Positions 14,657-20,561 of a DNA stretch of 22,727 bases are shown here, piece by piece; the first letter of the stretch is position 1, and every line of letters starts with the position of its first letter. The translations under genes and the position numbers were made by a program. The notes under the pieces were generated by a model. It was not told the origin of the DNA. It saw only the letters and a program-made list of their open reading frames with translations, and did no database searches. The DNA is from Candidatus Saccharibacteria bacterium UBA4727. Lineage in GTDB: Bacteria > Patescibacteriota > Saccharimonadia > Saccharimonadales > Saccharimonadaceae. The stretch covers positions 11,931-34,657 of the forward strand of contig DHJF01000014.1 in NCBI GenBank assembly GCA_002404195.1, given 5' to 3'.

Positions 14657-16069
14657 ATGACCGCAACGATTCGCGCAACAGCACAGATATTTCTTACGAG
14701 CGGCACGATGAGTTCGATTACCATTCCGGCGTCAGTTCAGACCGGCGATTTGTTGGTTTTGCATGTAGCGGGGTACTTTACCCCGTCGCTGCCTGCCGGG
14801 TGGACGAAGTATTACACCCGTGCTGGTTCAAATGTTGGCTGCTTTGTGGCCACAAAAATAGCTGGGAGTGGCGATGCCGGTGCCTCGGTATCGATATCAT
14901 GGTCGGGCAATGGTCAGGCTGTTATGACGATGATTGCCGTGGTTGGAAGTCTTGGTGTTCGATCGATCGCCAACTTATGGGCGAGTAGCGGTGGCAATGC
15001 GTCGCCGGGTGCACTGAATGCATCGAACGGTGATATGGTGTTGTACTTAGGTGCTAACCGAAGTGGCGGCGGGGTTCCTGTCGTCAGTCGAGGGTTGGTG
15101 GATGTATCGGGTACGGGTTCGACTAATATGGGTGGGGTAATTGCACATGAGGTGCTGGCTGCGGATACCCCTGGGCTGCAGGCAAGTTTTACGTCTCCAT
15201 CGGGAGGCTCTACACAGGGATATTCGTACTCGACACTGGTGATCGCTGGCGTGACCGCACCAGCAACAGTAACAGGTATCTCGCTTCGTGATAAAGCGCA
15301 GGCATTTGTTAACGGCTCGAGTACAACGATTACTGTTCCGGCAACCATTCAAGTAGGTGACTTTCTTATCCTACAAGCGGTAGGCGCTTGGGCGCCTACC
15401 GTCCCAGGTGGATGGAACTCGCTGTATGCCAATTCCGGCACGAACGTCGGCTCGTTTGTCGCGACGAAAACGGCTATCGCAGGAGATGCCGGCTCGACGG
15501 TGACGGTACTGTGGAGCGGAAGTCAGTCGGGCGTATTAAACTTGATTGCCCTTGTGACGCCTGGATATGGCCTGCGGCGGATAAGTAACGACTGGTCAAG
15601 TTCTGGTGCGACAGACGCACCTAATGACCTCTCGTCGGCGAATAATGGTGACTGGGTGCTAGCCCTCGGCGCCAATCGTGCCGCGAGCAATGTACCGACT
15701 ATTCCCGGTACAACGGTCGACGTGAGCGGCACGGGCGGTACGACAGCATTTTCGGGTATTATTGCGCACGAAGCGCTTGGCTATGACATTATTAATGCCT
15801 CATATCAATTTAATGCGCCAAGCGGCGGTAGCGGCTATGAGTACAGCTTGCTTGTCGTGGCGGCATCACCCGTTGTGGCGGCTCGTATTTTATCGCGTCA
15901 GTCAGCCGAGGTTCTCGCATCGGCATCCACGACTAATCGCCTTTTGTCTCACCAGTCAGTCGAGACGATCACAGGTAGCACTACTACTAACCGCTTCATG
16001 TCGCGTCAGTCGGTCGAGGTGCTCACGCCATCGAAATTACGTTTTCGCGGATGGGGAGTGCGGTATTAA
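14657..16069 (+). CDS. Two-domain structural protein with FRGWG C-terminal module
   Basis: This gene encodes a 470-aa protein with a Shine-Dalgarno (AGAGGGA at 14644-14650) 6 nt before the ATG. Residues ~3-205 and ~209-407 are homologous beta-rich domains. Both contain (T/S)(I/L)R..AQ.F, (I/V)PA(S/T)(V/I)Q(T/V)GD, LP/VP(A/G)GW, (S/T)NVG(C/S)FVATK, GDAG, WSG, LGANR, VDVSGTG and (V/I)IAHE. The C-terminal tail (410-470) has three 17-18-residue units beginning with Arg (for example RILSRQSAEVLASASTTN) and ends in FRGWGVRY. This ending matches that of the 97-aa protein at 12064-12357. It resembles phage minor structural or tail proteins. No signal peptide or enzymatic motif is seen. Each domain's gene segment contains a perfect hairpin at the equivalent codon. 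Confidence 0.72.
   Translation: MTATIRATAQIFLTSGTMSSITIPASVQTGDLLVLHVAGYFTPSLPAGWTKYYTRAGSNVGCFVATKIAGSGDAGASVSISWSGNGQAVMTMIAVVGSLGVRSIANLWASSGGNASPGALNASNGDMVLYLGANRSGGGVPVVSRGLVDVSGTGSTNMGGVIAHEVLAADTPGLQASFTSPSGGSTQGYSYSTLVIAGVTAPATVTGISLRDKAQAFVNGSSTTITVPATIQVGDFLILQAVGAWAPTVPGGWNSLYANSGTNVGSFVATKTAIAGDAGSTVTVLWSGSQSGVLNLIALVTPGYGLRRISNDWSSSGATDAPNDLSSANNGDWVLALGANRAASNVPTIPGTTVDVSGTGGTTAFSGIIAHEALGYDIINASYQFNAPSGGSGYEYSLLVVAASPVVAARILSRQSAEVLASASTTNRLLSHQSVETITGSTTTNRFMSRQSVEVLTPSKLRFRGWGVRY
14769..14785 (+). repeat. Perfect 7-bp hairpin in domain 1 of the 470-aa gene
   Basis: CGGGGTA (14769-14775), loop CTT, TACCCCG (14779-14785), extendable by one G-U pair. It is centred on codon 41 (Phe). 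Confidence 0.75.
15378..15401 (+). repeat. Perfect 10-bp hairpin in domain 2 of the 470-aa gene
   Basis: CGGTAGGCGC (15378-15387), loop TTGG, GCGCCTACCG (15392-15401). It is centred on codon 245 (Trp), which aligns with codon 41 of domain 1. No T-run follows. Confidence 0.85.
15884..16066 (+). repeat. Three Arg-initiated 17-18-residue repeats plus FRGWG tail
   Basis: Units start at 15884, 15938 and 15992, followed by FRGWGVRY (16043-16066). The last unit and tail (EVLTPS, three residues, FRGWG) align directly with the end of the 97-aa protein. Confidence 0.8.
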
Positions 16070-16088
16070 TGCACCAAGGAGGTGTAGC

Positions 16089-17258
16089 TTAGCGAGTAGC
16101 GTTCTTCTTTTTCTTCTTCTCGATAAAAACACTCGCCAGTAGTTCCGGACTAAATGAAGGGGGGATGACTTTGTACTGAGCGTAGTAGTACAGACAGACG
16201 TTGAGGATGTTTGACGCGAGGGTATTAAGAACGGCAAGAACGATGATACCAATCAGGTAAAGCGCCAGCGCAATGATGATACCGGCCATCCCAATTGTTG
16301 ATCCAAGAACGACCGCAAGCAAGATGACAAGCGGCAGACCGACAACAACATAGAGAAGGACAATCAGGCCAGTTAGTGAAATACGGCTCACGATCGTTTC
16401 GCCCCAGGTGGCTTTAAAGAGGCCGACTGAATGTTTGATAGCCTTCGGACCTGATTCGTCACTATCGGCAATAATTGGCAGTACAAAACTTGTTGCCAGC
16501 GTCCACAAGGCGCCGAGAATGCGAGATATGATGAAGCCAACAAGCTTGAACCGTTCTTCGAGCAGGCGTAGCAGGTACCCAATAACGGTTGCAATTAATG
16601 CATACGTGGCAATTGCCACCAGCTTCGTACGAGCTAATGCGATATGTTGTTTGTAATCGCTTGGGGTGCCACGAAAGATAGACAAGACATGCGATGATAA
16701 GGCGACGCCATAATAGTAGGTAGCAAACGTCGCCATAAAGCCCGACACGGCCAGTAGGAGCAAGCCAGGTAGGGTGGCAGTGTAGCTTGATTTGCCGGTA
16801 CTGTCGATGGCCTTATAGAAAAATGTTTGTGCATGAGTGGCATCAAGAATTGCGATAGTAACGACGACGGCAAAGATACCAAGCGACCAGACCATGCTCA
16901 TAATGACATAGCGCGATAGGCCTGGATTATCTTTAATGACTCGAAGACTTTGCTTGAATAGCAGCCAGCCGGTCTTGAGACGGCCGCGCTTTATCGGCGG
17001 AGGTAGTTGCACCTGTACCTGCTGTACGGGCGGCTGTTGCTCGCTTGGAAGGGTTGCTGGCGTAGTAATGGCAGGTGTTGGCTCTGGTGCTATAGCCACG
17101 GGAGCAGGGGCAAGCTGCTGCTTGGCGGCTGAGAAGGCGGCTTGAATAGCCGTATCGGGCCAGCCAGCTGCACGTAGTTGTCCGGTAATGTCTTCGGGGG
17201 TGAGTCCGGCCTGGAGTTGCGCAAGGACGTAGTTGTTCATGTCGGGAGTAGGATTCAT
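16089..17258 (-). CDS. Polytopic membrane protein with UBA-like N-terminus (DUF6159-like)
   Basis: This gene encodes a 389-aa protein convergent with the phage-like cassette (19-nt gap, no clear terminator). Residues ~8-45 (YVLAQLQAGLTPEDITGQLRAAGWPDTAIQAAF) look like a small three-helix UBA/SHOCT-type domain. A Pro/Gln/Ala-rich linker (~50-88) follows. The rest has about six hydrophobic helices; segments such as KTGWLLFKQSLRVIKDNP and FVLPIIADSDESGPKAIKHSVGLFKATWGE match my memory of the DUF6159 integral membrane family. The C-terminus is lysine-rich. No substrate or activity can be assigned. The start is 6 nt after a minus-strand TACAAT box, and the promoter region is shared back-to-back with dnaK. 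Confidence 0.75.
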   Translation of the reverse strand: MNPTPDMNNYVLAQLQAGLTPEDITGQLRAAGWPDTAIQAAFSAAKQQLAPAPVAIAPEPTPAITTPATLPSEQQPPVQQVQVQLPPPIKRGRLKTGWLLFKQSLRVIKDNPGLSRYVIMSMVWSLGIFAVVVTIAILDATHAQTFFYKAIDSTGKSSYTATLPGLLLLAVSGFMATFATYYYGVALSSHVLSIFRGTPSDYKQHIALARTKLVAIATYALIATVIGYLLRLLEERFKLVGFIISRILGALWTLATSFVLPIIADSDESGPKAIKHSVGLFKATWGETIVSRISLTGLIVLLYVVVGLPLVILLAVVLGSTIGMAGIIIALALYLIGIIVLAVLNTLASNILNVCLYYYAQYKVIPPSFSPELLASVFIEKKKKKNATR

Positions 17259-17264
17259 ACCGCT

Positions 17265-17270
17265 ATTGTA
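17265..17270 (-). promoter_or_regulatory. -10 box of a predicted leaderless promoter (minus strand)
   Basis: Reading the minus strand, TACAAT (plus 17265-17270) lies 6 nt before the ATG whose first base is 17258. No clear -35 at standard spacing. Confidence 0.55.
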
Positions 17271-17309
17271 TACAATCTTTCGTCAAATCGCCAGAGGCGA
17301 CTGTCAATA

Positions 17310-17336
17310 TTAGCACTCTTGACATGAGAGTGCCAG
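17310..17336 (+). promoter_or_regulatory. CIRCE operator 1 of dnaK
   Basis: TTAGCACTC (17310-17318), 9-nt spacer, GAGTGCCAG (17328-17336). The left arm matches the consensus exactly; the right arm has two mismatches. The promoter -35 (TTGACA) sits in its spacer. Confidence 0.9.
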
Positions 17337-17348
17337 TTTTTGTATACT
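17319..17348 (+). promoter_or_regulatory. dnaK promoter
   Basis: A consensus -35 TTGACA (17319-17324), 18-nt spacer, TATACT (17343-17348). This is the best sigma70-like match in the window. The transcript should start near 17355 and carry a ~75-nt leader. Confidence 0.85.
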
Positions 17349-17355
17349 AAAGTTA

Positions 17356-17382
17356 TTGGCAATCACACAGGTAGAGTGCTAA
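17356..17382 (+). promoter_or_regulatory. Second, degenerate CIRCE operator of dnaK
   Basis: TTGGCAATC (17356-17364; 7 of 9 match), 9-nt spacer, GAGTGCTAA (17374-17382; perfect right arm). It begins at about +1 of the transcript, 19 bp after operator 1. Confidence 0.7.
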
Positions 17383-17429
17383 TATAGATACAGACATTTT
17401 GATTATTTATGACAAAAGGAGACGAATAT

Positions 17430-19331
17430 ATGGGAAGAATTATCGGAATTGACCTCGGCACGACCAACAGCGCCTTTGCCTACATGGTTGCAGGTAAGCC
17501 TGAGGTAATTGCCAACGCCGAAGGCAATCGTACGACACCATCTGTCGTAGCTATCAGTAAAAAAGGCGAGCGTCTGGTTGGCCAAGTGGCCCAGCGCCAG
17601 CGCGTAACCAACGCCAAAAACACTATTTATGGTGTCAAGCGCCTGATTGGTCGCAAATTTAGCGACAAAGAAGTCCAAAAAGACCACGATATTATGCCCT
17701 ACGAAATCGTCAAAAAAGGCGACGGCGTTGCGGTAACATTGGGCGACAAGGATTACTCTCCAGAAGAAGTTTCAGCCATGATTCTTTCAAAGATCAAGGC
17801 TGATGCCGAGGCATTTCTTGGTGAAAAAGTCACCGAAGCGGTTATTACCGTTCCTGCGTATTTCGATGACTCACAGCGCCAGGCAACCAAAGATGCTGGT
17901 AAAATTGCCGGTCTTGAAGTAAAACGTATTATTAACGAGCCGACAGCTGCCGCGCTTGCCTATGGTCTTGATAGTAAAAAAGATGAAAAAATTGCCGTCT
18001 TCGACCTTGGTGGTGGTACCTTCGACGTTTCCGTTCTTGAACTTGGTGATGGTGTCTTTGAAGTTAAGTCGACTAACGGTGATACTCACCTTGGCGGTGA
18101 AGACTTCGATAACCGCATCGTTAATCACTTCATTGATGTCTTTAAGCAAAACGAAGGCATCGATCTGAAGTCTGACAAAGCTGCTATGCAGCGCCTCAAG
18201 GATGAAGCTGAAAAAGCAAAGAAAGAACTCTCGAGCACCACGGAAATTGAAATCAACATTCCGTTTATTACGGCTGATGCCGATGGTCCGAAGCACTTCG
18301 AATACAAGCTGACTCGTTCTAAGCTCGAAGAACTAGTAGGTGACCTGATTGACCGCCTAGTGGAGCCTGTTCATAAAGCACTCAAAGATGCTGGTATGAA
18401 AGCTGGTGATGTCGACGAGGTTGTGTTGGTTGGTGGTATGACCCGTATGCCAGCTGTCGTCGAGAAAGTAAAGTCAATCTTTGGTAAAGAACCGCTCAAG
18501 GGCGTGAACCCTGACGAGGTCGTGGCCGTTGGTGCTGCGATTCAAGGTGGCGTTTTGGCCGGTGACGTGAAGGATGTGCTGTTGCTCGATGTGACACCAC
18601 TGTCCCTTGGTATTGAAACCATGGGCGGCGTGACGACCAAGCTGATTGAGCGTAACAGTACAATCCCAACCAGCAAGTCTGAGACATTCTCAACTGCCGC
18701 TGATTCACAGCCGCAAGTCGAGATTCACGTCTTGCAGGGTGAGCGCGAAATGTCGAGTGATAACAAATCGCTTGGTCGCTTTACGCTTGATGGAATTGCA
18801 CCAGCCCCTCGTGGCGTGCCACAAATCGAAGTCACCTTTGACCTCGATGCCAATGGTATTTTGAATGTCACCGCGAAGGACAAGGGTACTGGCAAAGAGC
18901 AGAAGATTACTATTTCTGATAGTGGTAACATGAGTAAAGAAGATATCGAAAAAGCCCAAAAAGAAGCCGAAGCACATGCTGATGAAGACAAGAAAAAGCG
19001 CGAAGCCGTTGATGCGCGCAACACACTCGAAAACGCTATCTACCAGGCTGAAAAAATGCCAAACGAGTACAAAGATAAAATCAGTGATGACGACAAAAAA
19101 ATAATCACTGATGCTGTCGAAGAGGCCAAGAAGCACCAAGCGTCTGAAGATAAAGACGAGCTTGAAGCCGCCGGCAAAGACTTGATGGAAAAGGTCCAAA
19201 CCATTGGCGCCAAACTCTACGAAGCCGCCGCCAAAGATGAGTCTGAAAAATCAGATGCAAAATCCGACGATAGCAAGGACGAACCTGTCGAAGGTGAAGT
19301 CATCGACGATAAGGATGAAAAGAAGAAGTAG
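17430..19331 (+). CDS. dnaK: Chaperone DnaK (Hsp70)
   Basis: DnaK is the ATP-dependent Hsp70 chaperone working with DnaJ and GrpE. It is 633 aa from the ATG at 17430. That start is chosen because the Shine-Dalgarno AAAAGGAGA (17414-17422) lies 7 nt upstream, and MGRIIGIDLGTTNS is the conserved N-terminus; the in-frame ATG at 17409 precedes the Shine-Dalgarno. The nucleotide-binding domain has IDLGTTNS (7-14), DLGGGTFDVS (192-201) and VLVGGMTRMP. The interdomain linker DVLLLD is at 382-387. The substrate-binding domain contains VLQGERE and the lid helices. The C-terminal tail is highly charged and ends EGEVIDDKDEKKK. It carries two CIRCE elements upstream and an intrinsic terminator downstream, so it is a single-gene unit. 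Confidence 0.98.
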   Translation: MGRIIGIDLGTTNSAFAYMVAGKPEVIANAEGNRTTPSVVAISKKGERLVGQVAQRQRVTNAKNTIYGVKRLIGRKFSDKEVQKDHDIMPYEIVKKGDGVAVTLGDKDYSPEEVSAMILSKIKADAEAFLGEKVTEAVITVPAYFDDSQRQATKDAGKIAGLEVKRIINEPTAAALAYGLDSKKDEKIAVFDLGGGTFDVSVLELGDGVFEVKSTNGDTHLGGEDFDNRIVNHFIDVFKQNEGIDLKSDKAAMQRLKDEAEKAKKELSSTTEIEINIPFITADADGPKHFEYKLTRSKLEELVGDLIDRLVEPVHKALKDAGMKAGDVDEVVLVGGMTRMPAVVEKVKSIFGKEPLKGVNPDEVVAVGAAIQGGVLAGDVKDVLLLDVTPLSLGIETMGGVTTKLIERNSTIPTSKSETFSTAADSQPQVEIHVLQGEREMSSDNKSLGRFTLDGIAPAPRGVPQIEVTFDLDANGILNVTAKDKGTGKEQKITISDSGNMSKEDIEKAQKEAEAHADEDKKKREAVDARNTLENAIYQAEKMPNEYKDKISDDDKKIITDAVEEAKKHQASEDKDELEAAGKDLMEKVQTIGAKLYEAAAKDESEKSDAKSDDSKDEPVEGEVIDDKDEKKK

Positions 19332-19345
19332 CAACTTCTGAATAT

Positions 19346-19376
19346 AAAAAAGAGCTGCATATCGCGGCTCTTTTTT
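19346..19376. terminator. Bidirectional intrinsic terminator between dnaK and the glycosidase-like gene
   Basis: GAGCTGC (19352-19358), loop ATATC, GCGGCTC (19364-19370), with one G-U pair, flanked by A6 on the left and T6 on the right. Each strand therefore reads as stem-loop plus T-run, terminating both convergent genes. Confidence 0.93.
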
Positions 19377-19388
19377 ATAGGGAAATTA

Positions 19389-20504
19389 TCATGCAGGTTG
19401 TGGGAGTTCGAGAAACAGCGCTGCCCATACCATGCCAGGGTCACTGCGGTAAAAAGGGGCGGTGTACCATGAGCCGTCAGCGTTGAGGAGCTCGGGGTAG
19501 TTGCCGTGGCGTTCAATCAGGGCGCTGAATTTGGTATATTCCGCCGCGTATTCTGGTCGGTTTTGGCGCTTCAGTAGGTGAAGGTAGAACGTGCCGTGCC
19601 ATGTCCAAATAGAAGTTCCGGTATAGTTAGGCATAAAGAACCGGCCCATACCAACACGGAAGTGAAAGTCGGTTGATTCGGGACAGTACTGCAGTGGGCC
19701 GACGGCTGAAAAGCCATGGGTGGTGATGTAGTCGAACGTTGCGTTCATCATATTGGTGTCATTGATAACGTGAAGGAAAAAAGGCATAAGCGCGCATTCG
19801 GAGCTGTAAGCGCCGGAACGTCGGTCGGCCTTAAAGTACTCGCCAGTCCAATAATGTTCACGTAAATCAGTTTGATAATGACTGGCTGGAAAAGGAAACG
19901 TTAGGTCGAGTCGCGATACACAGGTAGCCATACGTGCTACGAGTGCAACCGAGTACGCACTGCGGTCGTAATAAACAGCGTCACGCATTTCGGCGTAACG
20001 CGCCTTTATAATGTCACCTGTTGTTGGGTCAAGAAAGACTTTAACGTATTTTTTAAGTTGGCGATTTAAAAAAGCGCGCTCGGACTGGTTGAGGGGATAA
20101 TTACTGACCACCAGACTATGGAGCAGCCATGGCAAGGCGTCGATACTTTTGCGTGACGGTGCGTTAAAGGTGTTGCCGGCTTTATCGACGCATGTTGTGA
20201 TGTCGTTTGCTTTACGGTAATGGTGGAGTGCCCACTTTAACGTATGACGAACGCGTTCGGTGTAGCCTCGTTTAACAAGCGACTCGCAGACGGTGCCAAA
20301 GTCACGCATCCAAAAGAAATCGAAATGCCCTAGGCTCGTGCGGTAAAAATCGCCCTCCCATAATTTATCAATAATTTGCTGGCAAATTTCGTGGGCGTTG
20401 CCATCGAATCGTTCAACTTTGCCGAAATAGCGGTTCATGATTTGTCGTTTTTCTGCTCGAAGTGTGCCGAGAATACCGCCGATGCGTCGAATAAAAAGTT
20501 CCAT
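19389..20504 (-). CDS. Six-hairpin (alpha/alpha-toroid) glycosidase-like protein
   Basis: This gene encodes a 371-aa soluble protein with no signal peptide. Motifs suggest the six-hairpin glycosidase superfamily (GH15/GH37/GH63/GH100 and relatives). FFWMRDFG at 63-70 resembles the F-x-x-RDxG acid-binding segment of these enzymes. Evenly spaced aromatic and charged helices follow, then IWTWHGTFYLHLLKR and a C-terminal SDPGMVWAALFLEL. The likely role is intracellular hydrolysis of an oligosaccharide (glucan, trehalose or sucrose type); the substrate cannot be told. The probable general acid/base pair is Asp68 plus a C-terminal acidic residue, which is inference. The start is 7 nt after a minus-strand TATACT box. 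It is divergent from the FAD-linked dehydrogenase and convergent with dnaK. Confidence is moderate for superfamily, low for activity. Confidence 0.6.
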   Translation of the reverse strand: MELFIRRIGGILGTLRAEKRQIMNRYFGKVERFDGNAHEICQQIIDKLWEGDFYRTSLGHFDFFWMRDFGTVCESLVKRGYTERVRHTLKWALHHYRKANDITTCVDKAGNTFNAPSRKSIDALPWLLHSLVVSNYPLNQSERAFLNRQLKKYVKVFLDPTTGDIIKARYAEMRDAVYYDRSAYSVALVARMATCVSRLDLTFPFPASHYQTDLREHYWTGEYFKADRRSGAYSSECALMPFFLHVINDTNMMNATFDYITTHGFSAVGPLQYCPESTDFHFRVGMGRFFMPNYTGTSIWTWHGTFYLHLLKRQNRPEYAAEYTKFSALIERHGNYPELLNADGSWYTAPFYRSDPGMVWAALFLELPQPA

Positions 20505-20511
20505 GCTGGTT

Positions 20512-20517
20512 AGTATA
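20512..20517 (-). promoter_or_regulatory. -10 box of a predicted leaderless promoter (glycosidase-like gene)
   Basis: The minus strand reads TATACT here, 7 nt before the ATG whose first base is 20504. It lies 8 bp from the -35 of the divergent plus-strand promoter. Confidence 0.55.
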
Positions 20518-20525
20518 CACCACGC

Positions 20526-20554
20526 TTGTGCTTACCTCTTGAAAAAGGTACAGT
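20526..20554 (+). promoter_or_regulatory. Predicted leaderless promoter of the FAD-linked dehydrogenase
   Basis: TTGTGC (20526-20531), 17-nt spacer, TACAGT (20549-20554), 7 nt before the ATG at 20562. It supports 20562 rather than the in-frame ATG at 20526, which would lie inside the promoter. Confidence 0.65.
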
Positions 20555-20561
20555 AGGGCGT

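Larger units (their letters stand above)
14663..15877 (+). repeat. Tandem ~200-residue domain duplication
   Basis: Domain 1 covers about 14663-15271 and domain 2 about 15281-15877. The match is clear at protein level and much weaker in DNA, so the duplication is older than the one in the fibre gene. Confidence 0.8.
10960..16069 (+). other. Phage tail-fibre/adhesin-like gene cassette (five genes)
   Basis: Five co-directional genes between grpE and dnaK encode glycine-, alanine-, serine- and threonine-rich repetitive proteins resembling phage structural and fibre proteins. Two are paralogues and two share a C-terminal repeat-plus-FRGWG module. No integrase, terminase, portal, capsid, lysis gene, tRNA or attachment-site repeat is visible at either edge, so this is not an intact prophage. 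Confidence 0.6.

Noticed and set aside
10960..16069. An intact prophage.
   Set aside because: No replication, packaging, capsid, integrase or lysis genes and no flanking attachment repeats were found; only fibre-like structural genes are present.
17409..17429. Upstream in-frame ATG as the dnaK start.
   Set aside because: The Shine-Dalgarno AAAAGGAGA lies between it and the ATG at 17430, and the conserved DnaK N-terminus begins at the latter.
20526..20561. Upstream in-frame ATG as the start of the dehydrogenase.
   Set aside because: It would lie inside the -35/-10 promoter, and family similarity begins at MDLQAEL from 20562.
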